Below the pieces are notes generated by a model. That model worked only from the letters and a program-made list of their open reading frames with translations, did not search any database and was not told the origin of the DNA. The position numbers were made by a program, and so were the translations under genes. A DNA stretch of 64,000 nucleotides from Tubulanus polymorphus (taxonomy: Eukaryota > Nemertea > Palaeonemertea > Tubulaniformes > Tubulanidae): NCBI RefSeq assembly GCF_964204645.1, contig NC_134028.1, positions 14,003,263 through 14,067,262 of the forward strand, in the 5' to 3' direction. Below, piece after piece: positions 11,080-21,337 of this stretch (within the stretch, counting starts at the first letter, position 1; every line of letters starts with the position of its first letter).

Positions 11080-11522
11080 ATATTACTATGATTAATCAAA
11101 TATTATCAAATGAAACATATTTACTTACTGAACTAGTAGATACTTTTGATAATGGCGTTAAAAATCCTAAAATATTCAATACAGTTTTGAATTTTAAAGG
11201 AACTTTAGATGAAAACATAATTAATATTCTTAAAACTCCTTTCAATGAAAGAAATGATGATATAATACTTTCAAAAGATTACAATGATTTGATTAACTTA
11301 AGAATTGAAAAAAGACAATTATATTATTTCAATTTTGATAATAAACAAATTATCTATAATGAAAATTCATCAAATATTGCAGTTCAATGTAATTTAGATG
11401 ATGAATTTAGAAAATTCAATCCTAATGAAAAAGTGCATTGTTATTGCGGAGGCAAATATTTAAAATCACATAAATCAAAGCATTATGAAACAATTAAACA
11501 TAAAAACTGGCGTAAAGAGTAA
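10950..11522 (+). CDS. Unrecognised 190-aa protein with C-terminal Cys/His finger
   Basis: This intact frame codes for 190 residues; the ATG was chosen by the upstream start motif. The protein is lysine-, asparagine- and isoleucine-rich with an acidic N-terminus. Near the C-terminus it has CYCGGKYLKSHKSKHYETIKH, a Cys-x-Cys then His-rich pattern. It resembles the short zinc fingers at the N-terminus of the Polinton polymerase (Cys-Pro-Thr-Cys ... His) without being homologous along its length. The middle has no recognised domain. It is the only gene of element B and is absent from elements C and E. A DNA-binding role, for example on its own TIRs or the adjacent 24-bp array, is inference only. 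Confidence 0.75.
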   Translation: MKTEEEPNFKIEINETNKSFSQFYIKNYISATNLVSARYYKIDNITMINQILSNETYLLTELVDTFDNGVKNPKIFNTVLNFKGTLDENIINILKTPFNERNDDIILSKDYNDLINLRIEKRQLYYFNFDNKQIIYNENSSNIAVQCNLDDEFRKFNPNEKVHCYCGGKYLKSHKSKHYETIKHKNWRKE

Positions 11523-11579
11523 CAATTCTTCATTATAATTATTGAATTGAGTTAAATGATTTAAATATCTAATAGACTG

Positions 11580-13464
11580 CTAAAATGTTAAATTGTTTGA
11601 CAGTTGAAATGATAAATTGTTTGACAGTTGAAATGATAAGACAGTTGAAATAATAAATTGTTTGACAGTTGAAATGTTAAATTGTTTGACAGTTAAAATA
11701 ATAAATTGTTTGACAGTTGAAATGATAAATTGTTTGACAGTTAAAATGATAAATTGTTTGACAGTTGAAATGATAAATTGTTTAACAGTTGAAATGATAA
11801 ATTGTTTGACAGTTAAAATGATTAATTGTTTGACAGTTGAAATGTTAAATTGTTTGACAGTTGAAATGATAAATTGTTTGACAGTTAAAATGATAAGACA
11901 GTTGAAATAATAAATTGTTTGACAGTTGAAATAATAAATTGTTTGACAGTTAAAATGATAAATTGTTTGACAGTTGAAATGATAAATTGTTTGACAGTTG
12001 AAATGATAAATTGTTTGACAGTTGAAATGATAAATATTTTGACAGTTGAAATGATAAATATTTTGACAGTTGAAATGATAAATTGTTTGACAGTTAAAAT
12101 AATAAATTGTTTGACAGTTGAAATAATAAATTGTTTGACAGTTGAAATGATAAATATTTTGACAGTTGAAATGATAAATATTTTGACAGTTGAAATGATA
12201 AATATTTTGACAGTTGAAATGATAAATTGTTTGACAGTTGAAATAATAAATTGTTTGACAGTTGAAATGATAAATATTTTGACAGTTGAAATGATAAATA
12301 TTTTGACAGTTGAAATGATAAATATTTTGACAGTTGAAATGATAAATATTTTGACAGTTGAAATGATAAATTGTTTGACAGTTAAAATGATAAATTGTTT
12401 GACAGTTGAAATGATAAATTGTTTGACAGTTGAAATGATAAATTGTTTGACAGTTAAAATGATTCATTGTTTGACAGTTGAAATGTTAAATTGTTTGACA
12501 GTTGAAATGATAAATTGTTTGACAGTTAAAATGATTAATTGTTTGACAGTTGAAATGATAAATTGTTTGACAGTTGAAATAATAAATTGTTTGACAGTTA
12601 AAATAATAAATTGTTTGACAGTTAAAATAATAAATTGTTTGACAGTTGAAATGATAAATTGTTTGACAGTTAAAATGATAAATTGTTTGACAGTTGAAAT
12701 GATAAATTGTTTGACAGTTGAAATGATAAATTGTTTGACAGTTAAAATGATTAATTGTTTGACAGTTGAAATGTTAAATTGTTTGACAGTTGAAATGATA
12801 AATTGTTTGACAGTTAAAATGATAAGACAGTTGAAATAATAAATTGTTTGACAGTTGAAATAATAAATTGTTTGACAGTTAAAATGATAAATTGTTTGAC
12901 AGTTGAAATGATAAATTGTTTGACAGTTGAAATGATAAATTGTTTGACAGTTAAAATGATTAATTGTTTGACAGTTGAAATGTTAAATTGTTTGACAGTT
13001 GAAATGATAAATTGTTTGACAGTTAAAATGATAAGACAGTTGAAATAATAAATTGTTTGACAGTTGAAATAATAAATTGTTTGACAGTTAAAATAATAAA
13101 TTGTTTGACAGTTAAAATGATAAATTGTTTGACAGTTGAAATGATAAATTGTTTGACAGTTGAAATAATAAATTGTTTGACAGTTGAAATGATAAATATT
13201 TTGACAGTTGAAATGATAAATATTTTGACAGTTGAAATAATAAATTGTTTGACAGTTGAAATAATAAATAGTTTGACAGTTAAAATAATAAATTGTTTGA
13301 CAGTTAAAATGATAAATTGTTTGACAGTTGAAATGATAAATTGTTTGACAGTTAAAATAATAAATTGTTTGACAGTTGAAATAATAAATTGTTTGACAGT
13401 TGAAATGATAAATATTTTGACAGTTGAAATGATAAATATTTTGACAGTTGAAATGATAAATATT
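11580..13464. repeat. 24-bp tandem array, ~78 copies, with higher-order structure
   Basis: The unit is close to TTGTTTGACAGTTGAAATGA plus TAAA (24 bp). Common variants are ATATTTTGACAG for ATTGTTTGACAG, TTAAAATG for TTGAAATG, and AATAAT for AATGAT. Shortened units (AAGACAGTTGAAAT) occur near 11638, 11894, 12824 and 13033, each followed by similar variant strings. The array has therefore grown by block duplication, with offsets of about 209 and 930 bp. Because 24 is a multiple of three, long open frames appear on both strands; these are artefacts of periodicity. Confidence 0.95.
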
Positions 13465-13594
13465 TATCGATTTTATAATACCTTGCGGACACTAAATTTG
13501 TTGCTGAAATATAATTTTTAATGTAAAACTGTGAAAATGATTTATTAGTTTCATTGATTTCGATTTTAAAGTTGGGTTCTTCTTCTGTCTTCAT
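13465..13594 (-). pseudogene. Truncated 5' copy of the element B gene in the right TIR
   Basis: From ATG 13592-13594 it repeats the first ~43 codons of 10950-11522, then runs out of the TIR into the 24-bp array. It is not a functional gene, but it keeps the start motif, so transcription could in principle enter the array from this side. Confidence 0.85.
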
Positions 13595-13855
13595 TTTAAT
13601 AACAAAACTTTTATTAAAATGAACCCAACACATATAAATATTCAATAATTTATGAATTATTTCACTCACACTTTACTCACACTTTCTTCTGCGAGTAGAA
13701 AATGAAAAATAAATTCGAGTGTGTGAGAATTTATTTTTCATTTTTATGAGTTTTGCGAGTAATTCAAGTAGAAATTGTAATTATTTTTATGTTTTTCATT
13801 TTTTACGAGCTCGACCGTTCGACCTTTGGCCTGAAAGCCCATTATCCCTATTACT
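13465..13855 (-). repeat. Right TIR of element B (391 bp)
   Basis: It is the inverse of 10689-11079, with scattered substitutions such as AACGGTCG for AACGTTCG near the end. Confidence 0.9.
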
Positions 13856-13861
13856 GAGGTT

Positions 13862-14329
13862 AGTTCTGCTACTTTTACGTTCTTATCTGATTTATATACT
13901 GCGAGTACTTACAACGTAAATTCTTTCAATCATGGCAGTTAGAATTAAGTGGTCCTCGGTCATTCGTTTTTACACAGGCAGAATAAGTACTAATCCTTTC
14001 CTAATTTATGATTCGAACCCAATCGCGTTGACATATAGTTCTTGGTTTTCGTGGCGCAACTATTTTGCCATCTGACATCGATTATGATGTTGCTTTTTTT
14101 CATATTGGCTGTAACGGTATCTCTGATCGGTGTGACCCAGTGTATGCAACCATCGACACTAAATGCGCGTAACTAATAATTTTGAAAAATTCACATTTTC
14201 TTTCTCTTTTTTTTGAATTGTTTAACTTGTTAAAATGTAACGATATTCAGTGAAAATAAATTTAAATTGTAAATTGAACTTTTTCGCCATCAAATCAGAC
14301 AAGGGGGTGAGCCACGTGTATTCTTACCT
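13862..14329. other. Host sequence between element B and relic F
   Basis: No gene or repeat was recognised. Confidence 0.4.
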
Positions 14330-15188
14330 GGCATCTGCAATTTGTTTTTCTAATTTGTAATTGACTTGAATCATTACTAATTTGTTGAATATCTTTCTTC
14401 GATGTTTCTGGAGTTGAAGTTCTTAATTTATCTAATCGATCTCCATACTCTTCAATTTCTCGATCAAGATCAAAAGGATTTAAATTTGGATTTTTAAATG
14501 GTGAATATTTGTTAATATCAATATTCTTGATTGGTTTTTCTTCATTTACTCTTTCGATTGCATTCCATAAAATTCTGAGAAATTCTGAACCACCTTTTGA
14601 TTTTTCAATTGTTGAACTTGCTAACATTCCACGATGGAACAGGTCTTCTTTCCCCATTTTAGATAATTGTAATTTTCCGAGTTTATCATTTAATTCAAGA
14701 TTATAATACCATGCATCATTTTTAAATTCTAAATTACGATTGAAAAATGGATCATTTTTCACAATTTGTATTGCAATATCTTCTGGTTCAATGTTATATG
14801 TTACATCTTTTGGAAATATTTCTTCAATAACTGTATTTGTTACACCATGTTTTATGAATAATAAATCTTTTTTCAATATAGGATTTTCTGTTTTTTTTCT
14901 AATCTATTAATTAAATCTTTTCTTTCTGTTCTAGTTTTAATTACTTTCCTATCGGCAGCTTTAAAATAATCTATTAATTTTTCATTTGTTTCAATCCCAT
15001 ATTTATATTTTTCACAATCACTATATCAACTAAAATCATCATTTTCATCATCATTATTTAAATTAGAATATATGTTGTATCATCATCATTATCAATATTA
15101 ATTCAATTAAAATCAGGTTGTTGTTCTTCAGTTATACCGGGTTCATTGGAAGTAGCCATTGGAATATCTTCTCCACCTTCTACACCCA
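14330..15188 (-). pseudogene. Relic: acidic EGGED-type N-terminus plus an unrecognised region
   Basis: The start at 15188 reads MGVEGGEDIP, matching the N-termini at 27358 and 57795. After a disrupted stretch, a long open segment (14876 to about 14330) encodes a charged protein with a WYYNLELNDKLGKL motif and an SSTIEKSKGGSEFLRILW motif. No counterpart of this segment exists in C or E, and no family was recognised. The open frame ends close to a CAG/GTAAGAA sequence on the minus strand at about 14329, which looks like a splice donor but is unsupported. Confidence 0.5.
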
Positions 15189-15214
15189 TTTATATCTTAT
15201 AAAAAATTAAAATT

Positions 15215-16480
15215 AAAAATATAATATTCCTCATATTTTAAAACCTATAAGATTTATAGCTATTTAGTATTTTCATGTGATTTATTATCATTATTAGTTT
15301 TCATTATTTCGTGCTGAATATTATCAGTTTTTAATCTTTCATTTGAAAATCATTTTTTAATTTAATATTCTTAGATTTAGTATCTGTTGATTGTATATTT
15401 TTTTTCACCTTCCATTAGTTTTGGAGCAGTGATAATTTTTTTATTTATATCATTTAATCCAAACTTATTATTTATTGTTGCAGTTTTAATCAAATTATTA
15501 TAACCAATTATATTTCCCATTTTTGATACTAAATCATTAGAAATAATGAATAAATTAGGACGTAAACAATAATTTAGTCTTATATGAGATTTATCTAAAT
15601 AATTTTGATATCTTACTATATTGTCTGGAATTGATCTATTTTTATCATTATGAAATGAATCTTCAAATAAAACTTTAAATTGTTTCATCAAATGAAGTAT
15701 TATCATTTCCAACTATTGGTGATCTTGTTTCAACCTGTGATCCTAAAATACAAATTAAATGATTTCTAATAGATTGATTTATTCTTTGTATTCCAGGCTT
15801 GGAGAAACCTTCACTATTTTCTAAAATAAAATTGATCCAACCATTATTATTATCAATTTTATAAATATGATAAGCTCCAACTCTATGCATATAATCAATT
15901 CTTTTCATTTCAAACTGTTCACCAACACCATGTAATTTACTATGCGCTCTAAAATCGGAATTAATATTTATATTAAATTCATTACATATTTTGTAAAACT
16001 TAGATATATTAATATTACTATCCAATTCTTTAAAATATTTCGATCCAGGTAAAAGACATTCTAATTCATTTTATACAATTCTCATTTGAAAATACGTGTG
16101 AAGTCTAAATATTGTATGAATTGATTTTAAATCAGAATAATCCAAATTTTTATCTTAGTTATTAAGATGATTATTCCAACTTACACCACATCCTGTTGTT
16201 GCACAATAAACAGCAATTTTTATTGATTCTGCAATTATTTCATGTTAGATTTTATTTTTCATATATTTTATTTATATTCAACTCGAGTAAAAGTAACTTC
16301 ATATGTATTAAATATATTTTCTATTTTAGAAATAAAAAGCTTTGTTTCAGTACCATAAATTTCTAGATTAATTAATGAATTTAAAACTAAATTTTTATAT
16401 GAAATATTTTTATGAAAATCCATTGAAGGAATATTATATTTAAATGATTAATTATATTGGAAAGCTTTTGGAAACCCCAT
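15215..16480 (-). pseudogene. Relic of the ~433-aa conserved Polinton protein
   Basis: It starts MGFPKAFQYN at 16480 and follows the protein at 27374-28675. Stretches at 15675-16025 and 15377-15712 are still open; the remainder has frameshifts and stops. In the variable centre it carries the same short form as C (SDFRAH ... YKID), not the long form of E. Confidence 0.8.
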
Positions 16481-16610
16481 TTATATAATAAGAAAATTAA
16501 TAATTAATTAATTCTTCTAATAATTTATCTTGTTCTTCAATTGTAATATTACCATTAAACTAATAATATAATCTAGTGTATTTTTTAATTTATTAATTTC
16601 TTATATATTA

Positions 16611-17900
16611 CAGAAATGCACTGTTTACTCACTGTGAGCCTCTAAACATCGAAATTTAAGCCCGATTCGAACAGTATCCATCTACGTATGTGTATTGCCT
16701 ACGTGTCATTCCCACAGCGGCTCCTAAATACGTGTGTTTGTGTCTGTGTCCTTATATCGATAGAGCTGTGTTGTTCTAGATCTGTAGTAAACACGTAAGC
16801 AGTAGTGATATTTTCATCTCTTCCTTCTACGAATCGATTGTTGAATTAGGACATTACTCGACTGAACGCAACTGAGGAATTTTTATGGCCTTGTTTGTGC
16901 CGTATGTTAAAGTGCATCATATATTGCTTCCGCAACACAAGTTAGAGCATCATATATAGGCTTTAATACTTCGAATTCCGCTAGTCACAAGAATATTGCT
17001 CAACGGATTCACTTGAAACTTACGTGAGATGTACGGAACCCAGGTACCTTGGGGTAAGTCGAAGGGATCTTTGATTGGGAACCCCGTTCACCCACCAGGA
17101 GGTGTTTTACATTTGAAAATTGTGACATCGAAAAGTTACTGTGTGAGAAAAATCGATTTCAGCATCCATTTTTCGCATTTTATGCGGTCTGTTTATTATG
17201 AAAATCACAAAACTTGGTATAAGTACAAAGACACGTGTGTAATATGCCAACCTGCATGATTAGTTCATACAACTGCCATCAGGGGACTGTGAAAACAACC
17301 ATTTTTGCTCCCAGGTCCTTAACCGTTGGTGATAGAATCGAGGTTGAAATGTGTGGTTACTTAACCATTTAGCCCTTTACAAACACTTGTATTGGTGTAT
17401 GGTTTAAGTAGGTAACTCATATGGTGCTCCAGTAGCGCCACCTACAAATTGTTGGAAATGCATTTTCATTGATATCTACTTATCGGATGGAGGAATTTCT
17501 ATGAAAATTGATACACATGTACTTTGCTACGAGGGAATGGTAGAACACTGTATCACCTATTTTCACCTGTATCACCAAGTTATTTTCCCTAAACTTGGTA
17601 CATCATTACTTTGCACTTAAGAACCATGGGTCAACATATCCATGATATGGGCTGACCCATGATACAGGATGACCCCTAGGTGGCGCTTCTTCACAGATAG
17701 TGGTACGTAATGAACTGATTTCAGTGAAATCTTTTGCAACCTTCCTAGTACGGTATTTAACCCGGCAAAGCAGAAACCCGTTATCACTGCTTTGTAGCTA
17801 TATTTATTATTATTAGGGTTTTCTGTTTCTTCACAGAAAACCCTATTGAAATTCGCGTGATTATTATTATTCTTTTTTTCCCTTTTCCACACATTTTTGT
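16611..17900. repeat. Host repeat R1, copy 1
   Basis: It is diverged but collinear with 37013-38520 and 38632-40450. It starts with CACTGTTTACTCACTGTGAG and ends near a short hairpin (AGGGTTTTCTG ... CAGAAAACCCT, 17813-17842) after GCTGCTTTGTAGC. It contains spaced CTCF-like words at about 17089, 17274, 17429, 17525 and 17671. No shared open reading frame was found; the 76-codon frame at 17029 is not conserved between copies. Confidence 0.75.
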
Positions 17901-18684
17901 TAAAAGTGTAAAGGCTTCCTTACCTTACCGCTGTCGCCGATACAATCCGTATGATATCCTTTAGCTCACTTCAATCTCCAGATATTGCATGGGAATTTTG
18001 ATAAATTCACGTTATAAAGGCACTGTCGAGCCGTAAACATCGGAAATTTGACTCCGTTCAATTAGTAGCCATGTTGTGTTTTCTTTCCGAAATTTCTCTC
18101 TTCTTTATGAGGAAGAGCTATCGAATTAATCCCTCTCTTCTCCACAATCAATTTCAAAGTCAATTTTCTAATTGATTTGAGCCATGTGATTAAATTTGGC
18201 CAGGCCTTCTCTGACCTGCTGACATAAATAGTCAAACCAAAACGTTCATGTGGTCACGGCTTGTATACCAGAAATCATTGTAGGCCTGTACATTTTGCTG
18301 TTCGTAGGTTTGGTATACCGATTTCTCCATACTTGACTGATAAGTGCTGCTGTTCGCATTATACAATTGTTCCAATGGGAATAGGGCCTATTTATTGGGC
18401 TTATTATTTCCTGCTTTAGAATACTGAAATAAGCCCAACGTTCATTCAAATATCCAACATCGGTGAAAGTTTGATTACTGTATACATGTACTGTAGGTTT
18501 TCATGTTGTATGAATATTTTGCAGTTCAAATGGGTATGATGCTGATTCCAATGTCAAACGTATGAAGTTAGATGGTCAAGGACAGTCAACACCAAGATAT
18601 CTCTCTTCGACCGATGTTGCACCATAGAAGATCTGATTCTTTCAACTCAAGGAAAGTGATTCAACACGATCGACATAACACTGG
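17901..18684. repeat. Host segment paralogous to 40460-42262, interrupted by element C
   Basis: Collinear blocks include the GCATGGGAATTTTGATAAAT region, GATTTGAGCCATGTGATTAA and the final GATCGACATAACACTGG. Relative to the other copy it lacks a ~183-bp duplication and a ~970-bp segment (40938-41907). It ends with CACTGG (18679-18684), the left target duplication of element C. Confidence 0.8.
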
Positions 18685-19090
18685 AGTAATAGGGGTAATG
18701 GGCTTTCAGATCAAAGGTCGAACGGTCGAGCTCATTAAAAAACAAAACATTAAAAGTAATTTAAAACTATAATATATTTTTATAACCGTGTGTATTTTAT
18801 ATTATAACTAAATATTTATTCTAAGATATCAATAATTTAAAAAGCATATTGTATTAAATCAATTGGTCGCTCCACTTCGCTACCGCTCCGCTCCGCGACC
18901 AATTGATTTATTTACAATACACAAATTCATATAATCAAATATATTTTAATAATAATAATTATTCTATTATTCAACTGAAATACACACGGTTATGAAAATA
19001 TATTATAGTTTTAAATTACTTTTAATGTTTTGTTTTTTAATGAGCTCGACCATTCAACCTTTAACCTAAAAGCCCATTACCCCTATTACT
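18685..19090. repeat. Palindromic terminus with GC-rich central hairpin
   Basis: The outer arm (about 18685-18797) and inner arm (about 18980-19090) are inverted copies of about 112 bp, each ending in the AGTAATAGGGG terminal motif. The asymmetric middle holds a second hairpin in which AATCAATTGGTCGC pairs with GCGACCAATTGATT around a GC-rich loop. This is striking in such AT-rich sequence. Confidence 0.9.
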
Positions 19091-19296
19091 CTTAAAATAA
19101 TCATATACATGAATAATATTTAAATTGACAGATTATTCAATATAAAAGTATATATTTACAACATTATTTCAATATTCATATTTGTATGAGTTAGATTTTT
19201 AAACATTAAAAGTGTTAGTAAAGTGTGATTGAAATATTACATGATATAAATCATTGAACTTCTAAAATCAATTTTAATAAAAAATTTAGTATTAAA

Positions 19297-19566
19297 ATGG
19301 AAGCAAATAAGTACTACTGTCCAACATGTAATATCAATATAGATAAATCCCAAAAAGCAAGACACAATAAAACTAAAACACATTTAGAGAATAAATTGAA
19401 ATTAGAATATGAAGATGATATATTAGAAACTAAATTAGATGAATTAAAGAATGAAAAAGAAACATACAAATGTGATACATGTAATCAATCATTCAGTGAT
19501 AAAAGATATTATAATGAACATTTAAAATATAAAAGTCATATTAGAAATAAGAATAATGATATTTAA
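19297..19566 (+). pseudogene. pPolB: TIR copy of the polymerase B N-terminus
   Basis: The 89 codons from the start motif duplicate 35077-35346. They contain two C2H2-like fingers (Cys8, Cys11, His23, His29; and CDTCNQSF ... HLKYKSH). A 1-bp deletion relative to element E creates a stop at ATTTAAGG. The same deletion is in the right-TIR copy. At this end the polymerase continues only to the TIR boundary, so it is not a functional gene. Confidence 0.85.
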
Positions 19567-19658
19567 GGTGAAGATTATTTTGATAAAGACAATGATAAGA
19601 AACAGAAGACAATTAAAAACATAAAAAATAAATTAAACAATAAAAGGAACCAGAAACG

Positions 19659-20065
19659 ATGGATAGTGAAACTCAGGAATCAATAGAAATGGAGGATAAA
19701 ACTCTCGTAATTGACGAACAAACTTCACAAAATTACAAGAACATTTGGATTATCATCAAGAAATGGTGAAAATTCTGAGTGATGTAATACATAATAAACA
19801 ATTACCGCGCGAACTACAATTACCAAAATTACCAGCAACGCGACTTAAATTGCTGTTGGGACTCAAAGAATCGAAAACTAAGAAAATGAGTGGAGATATC
19901 AGTGCCGGTTTTGAAAGAAAACTGAGAAGAGTAGGTAGATTAATAAAATATGAAAAATTCAAAATATTAGGATTAGCATTTAGTGAAGTAGTAAGATATT
20001 TACCAGAAATTGAAGAAATGATTGGAAACAATCCAGTAATTAAAGAATTCTGGACAAAATTATAA
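19659..20065 (+). pseudogene. Unrecognised ~135-aa ORF, probably frameshifted
   Basis: It begins at ATG 19659 just inside the TIR. A first frame of about 35 codons overlaps a second frame entered before 19745, which stays open to 20065. The split near 19725 looks like a single indel. The product is helical and basic (LKLLLGLKESKTKKM, RKLRRVGRLIKYEKF) and ends in an acidic/hydrophobic segment. No family was recognised. It is the first gene of the left block, upstream of the integrase, and its counterpart in E lies outside the window. Confidence 0.5.
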
Positions 20066-20734
20066 ATTATAACACTGAAGGTCTTTGTAATATAGATATC
20101 AAAAATGTAATCTCGATTGTATATATCTGTTTTAATATTGTATTGATTACTGTTAACTAAGTATTGCGCAATAACCGGTCCGATTGAACCGCTTTTCTAT
20201 GGTTCTCCATTGTTCTACTATTGATTGTGGTTAATGGCGGCGGTTGTTCTGTATTGATTGTTGTATTGCGCAATAACCGGTCCTATTGGACCGCATTTCT
20301 ATTGTTCTCCATTGTTCTACTATTGATCGCTAAAATTTACATAATAAATATATGTGTTTATGAAATAGTATTGGAATAGTTTATTGAATTTATTTTCAGT
20401 TGAGGATTTATTATCGAGGATCCGAAATGACTTATCTGGACAGTTATAGTTACCACTCCTATAGATAGACAATAGTAGTGAGATATTAAATCCTAATTTA
20501 AATAAAAAGTATTTAAAAAAACAATAACTTCAACCAGCTAGTGAATTCTATTATATTTTTAATATTTTCTTTTGGTAATTCTAATTGACATTAGATTGAA
20601 TAGATTTTGAATAGATTTGAATAGAAATTCTTTAACTTAAATAACCTAGTCAATTTAGTATTAACCTAAAGAGATACTAGTATCATTTGAAGAATAATTA
20701 TAATATTTTTTTTTGCTTTTTTTCTCTAATATAA
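20066..20734. other. Intergenic region with a ~67-bp direct repeat
   Basis: GTATTGCGCAATAACCGGTC begins copies at 20161 and 20263, each continuing through GTTCTCCATTGTTCTACTATTGAT. The spacing is 102 bp. The copies are less AT-rich than the rest of the element and contain short palindromes (TTGCGCAA, ACCGGT). No gene was seen; the position upstream of the integrase block suggests a possible control or replication site. Confidence 0.6.
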
Positions 20735-21337
20735 ATGTCAAAGAAATCTAATAAGAATAGTATTGATATTGAAAAGACATTAGATGATTTGGGTATAAGT
20801 GATAATAAAGATACGGTTGTAACTAATTGTGCTCAAGTTAATTGTAATATAGATTATGAATACTATTTATATTGTAAGCATCATCTAGAACTATTGATTG
20901 CCGATGGAAAAACTAAAGAGTTTTTAAATAGAATTATTACTTTTCAAGAATTAGATGCTATGAAACCAGATAAAGTAATAAAATATTTTAAGATTTATGA
21001 AGAGGCAAGATTAGCCCGAATAAATGATTCTATTTCAGATGGTATTGTCAAATGTTATTCTAAGTTATGTAACCAGTTAATACCAATTAATGATGAAAAT
21101 AAATTATATAGTGATTTGAAAAATGACTACTTAGTTATGACTGAATTACAAAAATGGGTTGGTTATGCTTCATTTCAATTAGGATCGGTTATGACATTAA
21201 TTTCTACCGGCGTCATAACATTTTCGAACATCAAGCCTATGGAATATAAATCAGGTAAGAACGAAACAGATGTACTACAACCAAACGTCGTAACAGAAAA
21301 TGAATCAGAACAAAAATTGACTAAAATAAATGAGTGA
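20735..21337 (+). CDS. Unrecognised 200-aa Polinton protein
   Basis: This is an open frame from ATG after an AT-rich leader, with 200 residues. The N-terminus is polar. A cysteine-containing region (NCAQVNCNIDYEYYLYCKHH) is followed by helices and one hydrophobic segment around residues 145-165 (FQLGSVMTLISTGVITF), then a polar tail. A partial copy is at 63629-64000. The stop overlaps the start of the next gene by a few bases (ATGAGTGA). No known family was recognised. Its place ahead of the membrane protein and integrase suggests co-expression with them. Confidence 0.7.
   Translation: MSKKSNKNSIDIEKTLDDLGISDNKDTVVTNCAQVNCNIDYEYYLYCKHHLELLIADGKTKEFLNRIITFQELDAMKPDKVIKYFKIYEEARLARINDSISDGIVKCYSKLCNQLIPINDENKLYSDLKNDYLVMTELQKWVGYASFQLGSVMTLISTGVITFSNIKPMEYKSGKNETDVLQPNVVTENESEQKLTKINE

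Larger units (their letters stand above)
10689..13855. mobile_element. Element B: short element with Polinton-type ends (candidate satellite)
   Basis: It starts AGTAATAGGGATAATGGGCT and ends with the complement, inside a 6-bp duplication GAGGTT (10683-10688 and 13856-13861). The outermost sequence is of the same subfamily as elements C and E. The 391-bp terminal repeats enclose one intact gene (10950-11522) and a 24-bp tandem array. No polymerase, integrase or capsid gene is present, so movement would depend on another element. Unlike element A it is not a deletion product of C or E, because its gene is absent from both. That makes it a candidate satellite or hitchhiker. Confidence 0.9.
14330..16609 (-). 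mobile_element. Relic F: decayed internal Polinton fragment
   Basis: The fragment is on the minus strand and collinear with the middle of element C (28675 downwards). It has no terminal repeats. Its right boundary coincides with the start of host repeat R1 (16611). The left part carries a coding segment not present in C or E, so it derives from a related but distinct Polinton lineage. The left boundary is approximate. Confidence 0.75.
18685..19646 (+). repeat. Left TIR of element C (~962 bp)
   Basis: It pairs with 34997-35936 and ends at ACAATAAAAG. The outer 406 bp (18685-19090) is a palindrome. The inner part contains the polymerase start motif and the first ~115 codons. It differs from the right TIR mainly by one extra hairpin arm of about 27 bp. 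Confidence 0.9.

Noticed and set aside
11580-13464. CRISPR array
   Set aside because: There are no unique spacers between repeats, units are contiguous 24-mers, and the DNA is eukaryotic.
11580-13520. Long open reading frames on both strands of the 24-bp array (up to about 300 codons)
   Set aside because: They follow from a repeat unit whose length is a multiple of three and which lacks stops in some frames. The octapeptide products have no sign of selection.
14320-14335. Splice donor (CAG/GTAAGAA on the minus strand) making a host-Polinton fusion exon
   Set aside because: A single short match near a decayed frame; no acceptor or host exon was seen.
17029-17259. Short host ORFs within R1 and R2 repeats (also 36711, 38775, 39204, 40322 and 42939)
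   Set aside because: Frames are not kept between the repeat copies and show no coding features.
18840-18905. GC-rich hairpin as a transcription terminator
   Set aside because: It lies inside the palindromic element end, is conserved with the TIR and has no adjoining gene to terminate.
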